Positions 9,648 to 18,817 of a stretch of DNA of 64,000 nt are shown here, piece after piece. The stretch covers positions 81,831 to 145,830 of the forward strand of contig NZ_JAUHHF010000008.1 of NCBI RefSeq assembly GCF_030410395.1, written 5' to 3'. Numbering within the stretch: position 1 is the stretch's first letter; each line of letters starts with the position of its first letter. The position numbers were made by a program, and so were the translations under genes. The DNA comes from Zwartia panacis. Lineage in GTDB: Bacteria; Pseudomonadota; Gammaproteobacteria; Burkholderiales; Burkholderiaceae_B. The notes under the pieces are model-generated. The model saw only the letters and a program-made list of their open reading frames with translations, was not told the origin of the DNA and did no database searches.

Positions 9648-9694
9648 TCCAATCTACTTTTAAAAATTGTCACTGTTGCACCCTGTTGACACCG
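9648..9694 (+). repeat. Diverged 47-bp direct repeat, left copy
   Basis: Matches 33758-33804 at 38 of 47 positions by hand alignment; the last 29 bases match at 26. Both copies end in TGACACCG and lie just after a plus-strand gene. Function unknown. Confidence 0.55.
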
Positions 9695-9886
9695 TTGGTA
9701 GACGAAAATATTCGATACAGTCGCACTCATGAAATTAGAAAAAACCGTTTCAGCTCATAGGAAGCTAAGCATTGCCGCCATGAGACGTGCCGTCGCTAGC
9801 GCCACTGCTGTTGAAACAGGACAAAACGTTCAATCGCTCGAGCAAAAAATTAAAAGAAAAGTAAGAACCCAAAAGACGACCTGCGG

Positions 9887-10867
9887 TCAGGTTATGGCTG
9901 CATACCGGTTAGCACTTGTCCGACCAGTATTCAGATCGGATAACTGCTGCCCAAGGTATCGGGCAATCGAACGCATACCGTACAGCCCAGCTTCGGCTTC
10001 AGCATCGCTGTTGTAATTGGTGTTGGTGTTGACATCGTAGGTGTAGATCTCCCCAGTCTCGTCAGCAATGAACTCAATTCCGGCAATCTCTATTCCGTTT
10101 TCGGCGATGAAGCGCTGATAACGTTCTATGACAGGATGATTAAAACCCTCGATGATCTGAAAGCGCGGGGCTGGCGTTTCAGGTGCCGTTTCGCCCACTG
10201 GACAAAAAGCATCACCGATCTGGCAAACATCCGCTGGACAAAGCTCAAACCCGAGCGAAGTATCAACACGCACAGCATAAAGGAACTTGCCGCCCACGAA
10301 TTCGACGCGCGTAATGTTAGGCTGTGGTGCGCGAATGTATTGCTGGATCAGCGTGATGCCGTCGACGGAAGGTTCGAACTGCTCACTGTTCACATAGTCC
10401 TGCAGGGCATCGATATTGTGGAAAAGTTGAACACCCAGCCCTTTGCCTGCGCGATTATGTTTGGTGATGAATGAGCCCGTCATCTGGCGGGCGGCTTCGA
10501 TGATGTGTTGCTTGCCGACTGCAGCAATGGTGATGGGAGTCTTGACCCCGTAATTCTGCAAGGCAACATACTGTGCGACCTTGCTAATTTCTAGCTGCAG
10601 GGCGCGACTGTTGTTCACAACACGACGGCCGTGAGCCTCGAGCCAGGACAGCACTGCTGCCGTGTATTCGGGCGCGTAGCGGTGATCGCGAGTGTGCGAT
10701 GAGGCACTCATCCGGTTGTAGAAAACTCCCTCGGGCGGAGGCACGGACAGATCGAGCTTGCCTTCGTCCAGAAACCACTCCTCGAAAGGCAGATCCAGCT
10801 CCCCAAAGGCTACTTGCAATGGCTCCACCCAGGCAGAGTTCTCATGAATCACATAAATTTTCGACAT
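9887..10867 (-). CDS. RimK-like ATP-grasp ligase (alpha-L-glutamate ligase family)
   Basis: 326-residue ATP-grasp protein. An N-terminal pre-ATP-grasp domain (VIHENSAWVEPLQVAFGELDLPFEEW, VFYNRMSASSHTRDHR) is followed by the nucleotide-binding region (KTPITIAAVGKQ, SFITKHNRAGKGLGVQLF, with the ATP-binding Lys and a Gly-rich loop) and the metal-binding end EIAGIEFIADETGEIYTYDVNTNTNYN. Enzymes of this family join an amino acid to a carboxylate using ATP. The substrate is unknown. It is monocistronic, and its 3' end overlaps a weak opposite-strand frame that I reject. Confidence 0.8.
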   Translation of the reverse strand: MSKIYVIHENSAWVEPLQVAFGELDLPFEEWFLDEGKLDLSVPPPEGVFYNRMSASSHTRDHRYAPEYTAAVLSWLEAHGRRVVNNSRALQLEISKVAQYVALQNYGVKTPITIAAVGKQHIIEAARQMTGSFITKHNRAGKGLGVQLFHNIDALQDYVNSEQFEPSVDGITLIQQYIRAPQPNITRVEFVGGKFLYAVRVDTSLGFELCPADVCQIGDAFCPVGETAPETPAPRFQIIEGFNHPVIERYQRFIAENGIEIAGIEFIADETGEIYTYDVNTNTNYNSDAEAEAGLYGMRSIARYLGQQLSDLNTGRTSANRYAAIT

Positions 10868-11261
10868 ATTCCATCTTCACGAGGCCGGCTACACAATGGC
10901 AGTCCGGAACGGCACACCTAACCGTTTAATCAGCATAATAAAACCCCATGCAAACCAAAACGATATTCTCGTAATTTCTTTATAGCGAATCACCCGGCGT
11001 TTTTTTTATGACCGTACAAGTGGCTCGAACAAACCAAAAAACTTGCTTTGGACAGGCTCAAAATCAACTCTCACTTGCTGATCGGTAACCTTCAATGTCT
11101 AACGCTGATGGCATACAAACTCGGGGTATTGCACTTTTAGTGGTGGGTGCCAACACCCTCTCACTCTGGCGCTCGCTGCTGCTGGTTGGCGTTTGAATCG
11201 ACGGATAACACTGGCTTGCCTACACTTTTCTCCAATCACTCACTCATCGATCGCTCGACCC
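10868..11261. other. Intergenic region without a recognised feature
   Basis: 394 bases between the ATP-grasp start and the end of the haloacid dehalogenase gene. It must contain the ATP-grasp promoter, but I see no convincing -35/-10 pair, hairpin or small gene. Confidence 0.4.
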
Positions 11262-11966
11262 TCAGTCCACTGAAGCACGAAGAATTTCAAGGACGCCAGT
11301 GAGATCTTTTACCGTATGGCTCGGCGGTGAACCCAGTCTCTCGGGCGGCAGCTGTTGCCGGTTTACCCAGCACGTCCGAAACCCAAACCAGGTGGCACCT
11401 AACACATCCCAAGCGTTAGAGGAAACGAATAGCAGTGATGAGACGGGCAACTGCAATAGGCTCGGCGCCAACTCATAACAAACCGGACTCGTTTTAAATT
11501 GTCTGACACTGTCAACTGAAATGATGTGATCGAGACTGGCCTGAAGTCCTGAGGTTTTCGCTGCGCAGGACAGCATTTCAGGTGAGCCATTGGAAAGGAT
11601 TGCTGTCGACAAACCAATGGCCTTAACCTGACGCAGAACACCTGCGCTTTCAGGATAGGCATCCAACCTGGAGTAACTGTCCATTAGCTCGTCAACTTGG
11701 GCCTGAGTGTGCTGCAAGTCCAGTCGAATCAGGCTGTATTCCAAGGCATAGCGAGTCAGGGACCAAAACGACTCGTAAAAGCGACTGCCCTTTGCTGATG
11801 GATCAGACAATGACACGAGCCGCGAGTATTCAATCTGCTTATCACGCCACAATATCGATATCGCCCCGCCAAAGCCGGGAAAGATTTGTTCAGCCTTTTG
11901 GCCGATCGAATAAACATCAAATAGAGTACCGTAGGCGTCGAACACCACACCACGAATATTAGTCAT
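11262..11966 (-). CDS. (S)-2-haloacid dehalogenase, type II (HAD superfamily)
   Basis: Hydrolyses 2-haloalkanoic acids to 2-hydroxy acids with inversion, in the cytoplasm. All signature residues of L-DEX-type enzymes are present in 234 residues: nucleophile Asp10 in FDAYGTLFD, Arg41 in LWRDKQIEY, Ser125-Asn126 in LSNGSP, Lys158 in FKTSP, and SSNAWD (Ser183, Asn184, Asp187). This makes true 2-haloacid activity likely rather than a generic HAD phosphatase. No haloacid permease is adjacent. A second, unrelated dehalogenase family (DehI) lies at 34648-35537. Confidence 0.9.
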   Translation of the reverse strand: MTNIRGVVFDAYGTLFDVYSIGQKAEQIFPGFGGAISILWRDKQIEYSRLVSLSDPSAKGSRFYESFWSLTRYALEYSLIRLDLQHTQAQVDELMDSYSRLDAYPESAGVLRQVKAIGLSTAILSNGSPEMLSCAAKTSGLQASLDHIISVDSVRQFKTSPVCYELAPSLLQLPVSSLLFVSSNAWDVLGATWFGFRTCWVNRQQLPPERLGSPPSHTVKDLTGVLEILRASVD

Positions 11967-12171
11967 TATTAAGTTCCTTATTAGATTTGCCTATCGGCGC
12001 GCCCATTCCTACCCATATCTGAAAAAACATCACCTATCCAATTAACTAACCCCAGATAAACTATCTAAGCATGCCAATGTTGCGCTTAGTGGTAAGCCAT
12101 GTGACCAGCCACTTGATCAGCCACCAAGCATCTGCCAATTAGGGGTGCGCTCGGTAGTCTCACTGACTGTC

Positions 12172-13139
12172 TCACTGGCCAGATTCGCTTTCACTCTCAT
12201 CGAGACTGAATTCATTTAATAAATCGTGAGCCGAAAGAACTTCAGCCGCCTGCGCAACTGTTCGTCGAATCAATTCGTCATCTAAAGTTGGCAGCAAATC
12301 CGTCGCAGTTCCCGTTAAACCGGTAGGCTCAGCCTTCAGGCCCCCACCAGAGGGCAACAGCGTGAATTGCCCGCTACAGCTTCTACAAAAGATGACTTTG
12401 TTGACGCGATACTCTCGCTGAACCACCAGGGTTGGACCGCACATTGGGCAGGTCTGCAGTGGTATGCCATCATCACTGTGACCCATCACATGTTCTAGCT
12501 CACCCTTTTGCCCAAGCACCAAAAAATGCCCCACCAATAAATCGTCAAATTGAGAGCCACGCGCTGACTGCAGGATCGCAAGCGCGTCGTCTTTGGGCAT
12601 ACCAGGGCGGTAGGGCCGATGACTGGTCATGGCGTCAAAGGCGTCGCAAATACCAACAATGCGTGCCATTAGTGGGATTTCATCGCCCTTCAACCCCAGC
12701 GGGTAGCCATGCCCGTCAGGACGCTCGTGGTGTGAATACACAGCATCTTGAATGAGGCCAGACAGAGGATGTCCGGAAATCATGCGCCGCCCAAATCGGG
12801 ATGGGTTTTTATGACGCTGAACTCAGCCTCAGTGAGTCGACTCGGTTTACGCAAAACATCATCTGGCACACCAATTTTTCCGACATCATGCAAAAGAGCA
12901 CCCAATCCCCCCTTCGCTGCGAATGCCGCATCAAAGCCCGCTTGTCGGGCAAGCAAATACGCATATCTCGAGACACGCCACAGGTGGCCTCCGGCGTAAG
13001 GGTCACGGGCTTGCACAAACCATGCCATGGTCAGCAAGCTCGCTAACATTTGTTTGGCGTACGCGACTAGAACACTTGACCTTGGATCAGGTGATCTGAC
13101 CCCTGTGATCGACCGAAAGAGTTGTTTTGCTAGTTGCAT
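12172..13139 (-). pseudogene. HD-GYP phosphodiesterase gene, split by a frameshift or coupled stop/start
   Basis: Two adjacent frames together make one HD-GYP domain, which hydrolyses cyclic di-GMP. The 5' part (13139-12780, 119 residues) carries LLHDVGKIGVPDDVL and KTHPDLGGA. The 3' part (12783-12172, 203 residues) continues with MISGHPLSG, HHERPDGHGYPLGL and FDAMTSHRPYR, then a zinc-ribbon-like segment CPMCGP...CRSC. The junction is GCATGA; one extra A would restore a continuous GGAMISGHPL. Either a one-base deletion broke the gene or two polypeptides are made by overlapping stop/start. The N-terminus lacks a sensor domain. Catalysis would need both parts. Confidence 0.75.
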
Positions 13140-13362
13140 ACATCGTTCCTAATCAATTGCCCTGGCATAACGATCTACGGCCGTCTGATCAAGCAATCGC
13201 GAAGCTATCGCTCTGGAACTCGATCAACGCTTAATTACTATTCGGTTTTTTTAAGCGGTTTAGTTACGTCAGAATTTGGTAAGGCACTGCAGAACAAAAC
13301 TCATCAAATGTGAGTGCACTGGTTTGACTCCAGCCGGCTATAGGACCACATGAGGCATTACA

Positions 13363-14733
13363 CTATGACGTTGGCTCTAAGCCGTATTGTCGGGACGGTT
13401 TTCTCATGGTGACGAGCTCCTCGGCAGCGGTTGGGTGCACTGCTAGCGTGGCATCGAGCATTGATTTGGTAGCCTTTGCTTGTAGCGCAACACCGATTAA
13501 CTGCGCCATCTCGCCGGTGTCAGGACCAATGGCATGAAATCCGACGACTAGGTCGGTTTTTCGATCTACTAGAAGTTTCATAAACATTTTGGCGTGATGG
13601 CCAGACAGTGTCGCTTTCATTGGCCGGAAATGCGCCGTGTAGACATCAAGCTCCGGAAACCTAGCAAGCGCCTGATCCTCTGTCAGCCCAACTGTGCCCA
13701 TCTCAGGGGTGGTAAAGACGGCGGTTGGTACCAGCGAGTGGTCAACAGTAACTGTTCGGCCACCAAATACGGTATCTGCAAACGCATGGCCTTCCCGTAT
13801 TGCCATTGGCGTGAGATTGACACGATTGGTGACATCACCCACGGCATAGATATTGGGGACGCGGGTGCGCGAATGCTCGTCAACCGGGATTGCACCTGCT
13901 GAATCGAGGTCGATGCCAACCACCTCTAGCCCAAGCCCATCGACGCGAGGCTTGCGTCCGATGGCTTTAAGCACGGCGTCCACTTCCATGACATTGCCAT
14001 CATCAAAGCTAACCATAAGCCCCTGTGGACTAGATCGAACCTCCGAAATTTTGGTGCTCGGGTGCAGCACAAGTCCAGATTGCGCGAGCTCCTGCTCGAG
14101 ATGGTTCTGCAAATCAGTATCGAACCCGCGCAATAACTTATTACCCCTGTAGGCCACGTGCACTGCTGAGCCTAGGTTTTGCAATACACACGCCAATTCC
14201 AAGGCGATATAACCAGCACCCTGCACCAGCACTCGCTTGGGTTGTTTCTCCAGCAGAAAGAAATCATTGGAATCGATGCACAGCTCGTGGCCCTTGATCT
14301 GGGTGTCAGTGACCGGTGTGGCGCCCGTGGCAATCAGGATGGTGTTGCCCGAAATAGTCTGGCCTTGGCCAACCGCAACTTCGGTTGCGCTAATCAGTCG
14401 TGCACTGCCTTCATAAATGTCCACACCCGCAGTCTCGAGGTTTTGGCGGTAGATTGCCTCAAGGCGCGACACCTCTTGGTCACGACGACTTTTAAGGTCA
14501 GACCAATCAAAGCTAGCCCCGCTCACTCGCCAACCAAATCCAACGGCTTCCTCAAATTCAATGGGGAACCGACTGGCATAAACCATCAGTTTTTTAGGGA
14601 CACAACCCCGAATGACACAAGTGCCACCCATCCGATAAGACTCGATAAGCGCCACCTTGGCACCGTACTGTGACGCAATCCTGGCCGCACGAACACCACC
14701 CGAACCACCACCTATAACAATCAAATCGTACAT
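13363..14733 (-). CDS. gor: Glutathione-disulfide reductase
   Basis: Flavoprotein that reduces oxidised glutathione with NADPH in the cytosol. 456 residues. FAD-binding GGGSGGVRAA near residue 8 is followed by the redox disulfide Cys39/Cys44 in GGTCVIRGCVPKK, which is the glutathione-reductase form rather than lipoamide or mercuric reductase. The NAD(P) fold VQGAGYIALELA, the second FAD segment NIYAVGDV, and the C-terminal catalytic HPTAAEELVTM are in place. Gene order with a thiol peroxidase and a Cys-rich protein suggests a thiol-redox theme in this block. Confidence 0.93.
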   Translation of the reverse strand: MYDLIVIGGGSGGVRAARIASQYGAKVALIESYRMGGTCVIRGCVPKKLMVYASRFPIEFEEAVGFGWRVSGASFDWSDLKSRRDQEVSRLEAIYRQNLETAGVDIYEGSARLISATEVAVGQGQTISGNTILIATGATPVTDTQIKGHELCIDSNDFFLLEKQPKRVLVQGAGYIALELACVLQNLGSAVHVAYRGNKLLRGFDTDLQNHLEQELAQSGLVLHPSTKISEVRSSPQGLMVSFDDGNVMEVDAVLKAIGRKPRVDGLGLEVVGIDLDSAGAIPVDEHSRTRVPNIYAVGDVTNRVNLTPMAIREGHAFADTVFGGRTVTVDHSLVPTAVFTTPEMGTVGLTEDQALARFPELDVYTAHFRPMKATLSGHHAKMFMKLLVDRKTDLVVGFHAIGPDTGEMAQLIGVALQAKATKSMLDATLAVHPTAAEELVTMRKPSRQYGLEPTS

Positions 14734-14794
14734 CTAGCTAAACTCCTCTAATGAATCGAGCATGTAGGCATCGCAATGGTCTTTCGCTTAACAA

Positions 14795-15826
14795 TCAACC
14801 CTGATGCTCAGGACCAATGCCCTGAAACATAGCGCGGATATCAACCGTGCTCTTTGATCCGATGTGCCGGTAGTGCCTTGCGAGCCAGGCACGTGCCGTG
14901 TCTCGGCCAAGGTCGCGAAGATGGGTTAAGAATTCCCACTCTGCATTTAACTTTGATGATGCACCCAGAGGCAGCAAGGCTTCTTGATTGTGAATAATGT
15001 GAATTCGTGGGTGCCTATATGTATCAGGATCGAGCCTGCCCTGCTCAATCAGTCGCGACACAAAGTCAATTGAACGCAGCTCTTTGAGCAGCGATGCATT
15101 AAACGTAATTTCGTTCATGCGATTTTGAATTTCTTGCGAGGTTTTAGGAACCCCTTTGCGCTCGACTGGATTGATTTGCACAATTAGTGTGTCACTGGCA
15201 TCGCTATGGGTATGAAAGGGAAACAGCGCCGGGTTTCCCATGAATCCGCCATCCCAGTAGGGCACGCCATCGATGACAACTGCTTTGTAAAGATAGGGCA
15301 AGCATGCCGAGGCCATCACCATGTCAGCGGTGAGTTTCTTGCTATCAAAAACTTTGACGCGTCCTGTCTCGACATTCGTTGCCGAGATGAACAACTGAAT
15401 TGAGTCACAGTGCCGCACACAATCGAAATCAATCGTTTCCTGGACCAAATCACGCAGTGGATTGATATCCAACGGATTGAGTTCGTGTGGTGACAAAACT
15501 CTAGTCATCAGATCTAGCCAAACATAGCCCGGAGACTGATCAAGGCTCCACTGACCCATCATGACATCAATTGGCGTGCGGCGCAGTGGCGAGTATTTTG
15601 CTGACTCACTGATCGCTCGCCAAAAACTCTCAAGCTTTTGACGCGCTCCATCGGGACCCCCCGCCGTGAAGCCGTCTGCAAGCGCAACCGCATTCATCGC
15701 ACCGGCAGAGGTTCCTGAAATGGCTGCAATTTCCAGCCTACCGTCCCCTAGCAAATAGTCCAAAACGCCCCAGGTAAACGCACCATGAGCACCACCACCT
15801 TGTAAGGCTAGATTGATTCTTTTCAT
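14795..15826 (-). CDS. Patatin-like phospholipase
   Basis: 343-residue serine acyl hydrolase. It shows the patatin oxyanion loop GGGAHGAF (residues 10-16), the nucleophile elbow GTSAG with Ser40, and the catalytic Asp192 in DGGFMGNPALFPF. The C-terminal part (HIIHNQ, then the last 70 residues) resembles the DUF3734 extension of bacterial patatins. There is no signal peptide, so it is probably cytoplasmic or injected. A 32-base gap separates it from the next gene upstream on the same strand. Confidence 0.88.
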   Translation of the reverse strand: MKRINLALQGGGAHGAFTWGVLDYLLGDGRLEIAAISGTSAGAMNAVALADGFTAGGPDGARQKLESFWRAISESAKYSPLRRTPIDVMMGQWSLDQSPGYVWLDLMTRVLSPHELNPLDINPLRDLVQETIDFDCVRHCDSIQLFISATNVETGRVKVFDSKKLTADMVMASACLPYLYKAVVIDGVPYWDGGFMGNPALFPFHTHSDASDTLIVQINPVERKGVPKTSQEIQNRMNEITFNASLLKELRSIDFVSRLIEQGRLDPDTYRHPRIHIIHNQEALLPLGASSKLNAEWEFLTHLRDLGRDTARAWLARHYRHIGSKSTVDIRAMFQGIGPEHQG

Positions 15827-15858
15827 GCTTGACGATTAACCTTTATTTTGGTGACTGC

Positions 15859-16554
15859 CTAGACAACGAGTTTGGGCACGGGTAACGCCAGCCGACCAAA
15901 CACTTCGAATGAACGATCCTGCAACACATTGCGATCAGGGTATTGCTCAATCAAGCCATCCAAAGCCTCATCACGCGCTTGCAAGGACTTGATAACTGGG
16001 CCATGCAGGTAATACGCCACCAATCCCGCAACCCATCGGTGCCAGAAAGCCCACGTACCCTGAACCCGGTTACTTTGCAAATCGAACTGCCAACCCTCAA
16101 ACAGCGCCACGGTCGGTGCCGCGCCTAACCAGTAATCACCCACGACCCACTGGTTAACACTGAAACAATGAGAAGCTGCACCAGTCGCGTCGATCTCAAA
16201 TGCCACCAAGTGCGTAATCGTATTGTCGAGTCCAGCATTCTTAATTTCTGGTGTGCTCCACCGTTTGAATACATGCAGATGGGTGGTGACACCCACACCA
16301 TCGCTGTCATGCCGATGCAAGAAGTACTGTGCACCAGTACCGGTGTCCTGACAATCGTTATCCGGGTAGTGCAAAGTCTCATCTACCGCTGGCTGCGATC
16401 CACAAAGATGCTCTACCAGACTACGCCCGCTGGCACGTCGCTCGCGCTCGAGCTCGACGAACTCGATTGCCAGCGAACGTGCAGTTGCCACGGATGAGCG
16501 ACTACCCGCTTTGGTTCTATTTCTTGGCAAACTTGGCCTGCTCTGACAAAACAT
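15859..16554 (-). CDS. Uncharacterised protein with HRH...HLHVF motif
   Basis: About 230 residues, no confident family; it resembles DUF6969-type proteins, but I cannot verify this. It has an N-terminal segment ARSLAIEFVELERERR, then AQYFLHRHDSDG and THLHVFKRW, which put several His residues in beta-strands as in a metal or cofactor site, and a helical C-terminal half. The ATG at 16554 overlaps the end of the upstream cytochrome gene and lacks a ribosome site; a GTG at 16488 is a likely alternative that removes the overlap. Same strand as the cytochrome gene, so the ECF-type promoter at 17114-17142 may drive both. Confidence 0.6.
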   Translation of the reverse strand: MFCQSRPSLPRNRTKAGSRSSVATARSLAIEFVELERERRASGRSLVEHLCGSQPAVDETLHYPDNDCQDTGTGAQYFLHRHDSDGVGVTTHLHVFKRWSTPEIKNAGLDNTITHLVAFEIDATGAASHCFSVNQWVVGDYWLGAAPTVALFEGWQFDLQSNRVQGTWAFWHRWVAGLVAYYLHGPVIKSLQARDEALDGLIEQYPDRNVLQDRSFEVFGRLALPVPKLVV

Positions 16555-17068
16555 AGGCTGACAGGTTTTGAAGATCAGCTGAATCCCACGCTAACGGCTT
16601 GGTAGCCATTGGGCCCACCATGCAAACCTGCACGGCTTCATCTGCATGTATGTCGCCCACACCGTAATTCATCGACGCCATCTGCATCACGTGTGGGTAC
16701 GGCTTGGCGAATCCTGGCGTAAAACTAGCACCACCTGTGTGGCACGTCGCGCATGACAAGCCGTTAGATGAGAGCTTGGTGCTTCTGAAAAGGGTCTCAC
16801 CGGCGGCAACCTGCGCTGCATTAGAAGCACTGTAGTTAGGCTGATAACCGGCTGGACGCTTAATCAGACTAGCGTCTGCCTTTGCCCCACACTTTGCCCC
16901 ACACTTTGCCCCACACTTTGCCCCACACTTGGCACCGCACTTCGTTGCGCTAGCAGCACAGCGCCCTTGACAGCGTGAGGCACATTTTGATCCACACTGG
17001 GCAAGGGCGGGTGACATCGCGATTGCCGAGGTCAATGCAAGCGCCGATAATTTGGCTAGGTTCTTCAT
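16517..17068 (-). CDS. Secreted Cys-repeat c-type cytochrome
   Basis: 183 residues. A signal peptide (MKNLAKLSALALTSAIAMSPALA) is followed by a low-complexity stretch (CGSKCASRCQGRCAASATKC, then tandem CGAK units to about residue 61) and a single-haem cytochrome c domain with CATCH, plus Met residues that could be the distal ligand (HVMQMASMNYG). The Cys array resembles metal-sequestering periplasmic peptides, here fused to a cytochrome. AAAGGAG lies just before ATG 17068. A TGTAACC-N16-CGAATG promoter lies 46-74 bases upstream, placing it in the local ECF regulon. It probably binds thiophilic metal or metalloid in the periplasm. Confidence 0.85.
   Translation of the reverse strand: MKNLAKLSALALTSAIAMSPALAQCGSKCASRCQGRCAASATKCGAKCGAKCGAKCGAKCGAKADASLIKRPAGYQPNYSASNAAQVAAGETLFRSTKLSSNGLSCATCHTGGASFTPGFAKPYPHVMQMASMNYGVGDIHADEAVQVCMVGPMATKPLAWDSADLQNLSAYVLSEQAKFAKK
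16881..16940 (-). repeat. 12-bp tandem repeat encoding CGAK units
   Basis: Five 12-bp units: four identical TTTGCCCCACAC (plus-strand reading) and a fifth diverged TTGGCACCGCAC. Each codes four residues of the Cys array. The identical copies suggest recent expansion by slippage, so copy number may vary between strains. Confidence 0.9.
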
Positions 17069-17113
17069 AGGTTCTCCTTTGGCGATTCGGGTGTTTCTGA
17101 TGACGCACCTTCT

Positions 17114-17142
17114 CATTCGATTGAGACACGCACTTGGTTACA
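17114..17142 (-). promoter_or_regulatory. ECF-type promoter of the Cys-repeat cytochrome
   Basis: Minus strand: TGTAACC (17142-17136), 16 bases, CGAATG (17119-17114). The same motif and spacing occur before the ECF sigma gene, the DUF3047 gene and arsS; only the last base differs here. Confidence 0.85.
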
Positions 17143-17202
17143 CCTGTCACGCATTATTCTCATGGCCATTGAAGATCGTGCCTCCAATGGCCACTCTTTC
17201 AC

Positions 17203-17739
17203 TCACACAGCCCCGGTATATTCGCCTCGCGCCGGATAGTTTTTGCCAATCGCAAAATCGATAGCCATCATCAAGTCCGTAAACGATGGGCGGGCAAACG
17301 GCATGGTCTGAACTGCGCCGTAATACAGCGTGCGATCAGGCCGCACCAGAAACACGCCAGGTTCAGCAAACAAAGCGGGCTCATCGATACCAGCAGAGGT
17401 CGGGCCCTTGCCGGTAGAGATATAAAGACCCCAAGCACGCGCGGTTACCAGTGGCAAGGCATAGCCGAAACGCAATGCCGGCACAGCGACTTTGTCTGCC
17501 ATTTGTCTGGCTCTCGCCTCGTCATCGGTGGAGACTGCAATCACATTGACCCCTCGCTTTTGGAGCTCTGGCAACAATGCACCGAGCTCTTTGAGGTATT
17601 TCACACACAACGGGCAATGCAAGCCCCTGAAGAACACCACCAATGAAAAGTGTTCGGGATTGTCAGTGGCTAGGCTAAAAGCACCGTGATCAAGCGTCGG
17701 TAACTCCAGACTGGGCACCGACTGGCGAGGAATTAGCAT
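17203..17739 (-). CDS. Peroxiredoxin-like AhpC/TSA family protein
   Basis: 178-residue thioredoxin-fold protein of the AhpC/TSA group. The active-site region reads VVFFRGLHCPLCVKYLKEL, a CxxC in the position of the peroxidatic Cys, followed by VNVIAVSTDDEARARQMADK and FLVRPDRTLYYGAVQ. The CxxC makes a thiol-dependent reductase or peroxidase likely. There is no signal peptide. It is divergent from an AraC regulator across an intergenic inverted repeat (17781-17828) that probably controls one or both. Confidence 0.85.
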   Translation of the reverse strand: MLIPRQSVPSLELPTLDHGAFSLATDNPEHFSLVVFFRGLHCPLCVKYLKELGALLPELQKRGVNVIAVSTDDEARARQMADKVAVPALRFGYALPLVTARAWGLYISTGKGPTSAGIDEPALFAEPGVFLVRPDRTLYYGAVQTMPFARPSFTDLMMAIDFAIGKNYPARGEYTGAV

Positions 17740-17780
17740 TTTTAAGCTCCAAACATAAAGTCAGTCGAGTTGATAGGTTA

Positions 17781-17828
17781 TGATACGATCAATAACATAA
17801 GGTATTAATGTTTTTGCTATTCGTATCA
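17781..17828. promoter_or_regulatory. Inverted repeat between peroxiredoxin and AraC genes
   Basis: TGATACGA (17781-17788) and its exact complement TCGTATCA (17821-17828) lie 32 bases apart in the divergent promoter region, ending 17 bases before the AraC ATG. The arms are 40 bases apart centre to centre, about four helical turns, which suits a dimeric AraC-type regulator. Confidence 0.6.
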
Positions 17829-17844
17829 AAAACTTGGGTTTCTT

Positions 17845-18738
17845 ATGAGCAACGACAGCCGCTTGGATCGCTTAACGCCAATATTTGAACGGTTTGCACC
17901 GAGCGCGAAAATTCAATTCGCTGACAGTCTCTGTGGTGTTCTTGATATCGGCGCTGATGACCCGGTGGGACACATCCATTGGTTAAAGTCAGGTTCGATC
18001 AATGTCTACAGTCGTGACCAAAAGTCACTCTCAGTTACCCAACCAAGTGTTATCTTTGTGCCTGGCCCAACCCCTCATCGGTTGGAAGCCACAGATGAGT
18101 GCGAAATCGTCTGCGCTCAATTTGAGTTTGGCCAACGCTACCAAAATCCACTGACAGTACTCAATCCGGAAGTGCTTGTCGTGGCTGTTGCAGACGTGCC
18201 GGAGATCACCGTGGTGCACGACTTGCTCATGGGCGAGGCGTTTTCTGATCGATGTGGAAAATCAGTGGCTGCCAGTCAACTGCTGCAATATTTCCTTTTG
18301 ATTTTGTTTCGTCACTTAATCAAAACAAACGCGGTGCCTGTCGGTCCGTTAAAGGCATTAGGTGATGAAAAAATCTTGCGTGCCATTACCTCGATGCATC
18401 GTGATCCTGGCTTGCCATGGACCATCGAACGCATGGCCGAAGCGGCAGCTATGTCTCGAGCCAATTTTGCGAGGCGGTTTCGTGAGTTGATGGGCAAGAC
18501 CCCTTTAGACTACCTGACCGACTGGCGGCTGACAGTGGTTAAATCGCTCATCTCTCGCGGAGTGCCCATCAAATCAGCGGCCCGTGAAGCAGGCTACTCA
18601 TCAAGTGCGGTATTAACCCGGTTATTCACACAGCGAATTGGTCTAGGTCCTCGGCAGTGGATGCTCGAAAACGATAGTGCAGCCAATGCGAAACAACCCA
18701 ACAGCGAGCAGCGCATGGGCCAAAGCGCTATGTCGTAG
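17845..18738 (+). CDS. AraC-family transcriptional regulator
   Basis: 297 residues. The N-terminal cupin-like sensor (residues about 10-140, IHWLKSGSINVYSRDQKSLSV, FVPGPTPHRLEA) is the type found in AraC_binding/cupin_6 regulators. The C-terminal double helix-turn-helix runs from about 170 (ITSMHRDPGLPWTIERMAEAAAMSRANFARRFRELMGKTPLDYLTDWRL ... AAREAGYSSSAVLTRLFTQRIGLGPRQW). Divergent from the peroxiredoxin-like gene and upstream of a DsbA-like isomerase, so these are the likely targets. Confidence 0.92.
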   Translation: MSNDSRLDRLTPIFERFAPSAKIQFADSLCGVLDIGADDPVGHIHWLKSGSINVYSRDQKSLSVTQPSVIFVPGPTPHRLEATDECEIVCAQFEFGQRYQNPLTVLNPEVLVVAVADVPEITVVHDLLMGEAFSDRCGKSVAASQLLQYFLLILFRHLIKTNAVPVGPLKALGDEKILRAITSMHRDPGLPWTIERMAEAAAMSRANFARRFRELMGKTPLDYLTDWRLTVVKSLISRGVPIKSAAREAGYSSSAVLTRLFTQRIGLGPRQWMLENDSAANAKQPNSEQRMGQSAMS

Positions 18739-18817
18739 GATCACTGCCAATTTGACTTTCTGTTGAGTTCAAAATCTAAGAGCAGTTCCTTCGCATACAA
18801 ACTCGGATTCCATCACA

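Noticed and set aside
9694..9704. tRNA-Leu D-arm-like 10-mer TTGGTAGACG after the left 47-bp repeat
   Set aside because: A 10-base match with no other tRNA structure nearby; most likely chance.
9729..10016. 95-codon plus-strand frame after the PIN gene
   Set aside because: It overlaps the 3' end of the ATP-grasp gene by 130 bases on the other strand, and the overlapping part has no protein-like features of its own.
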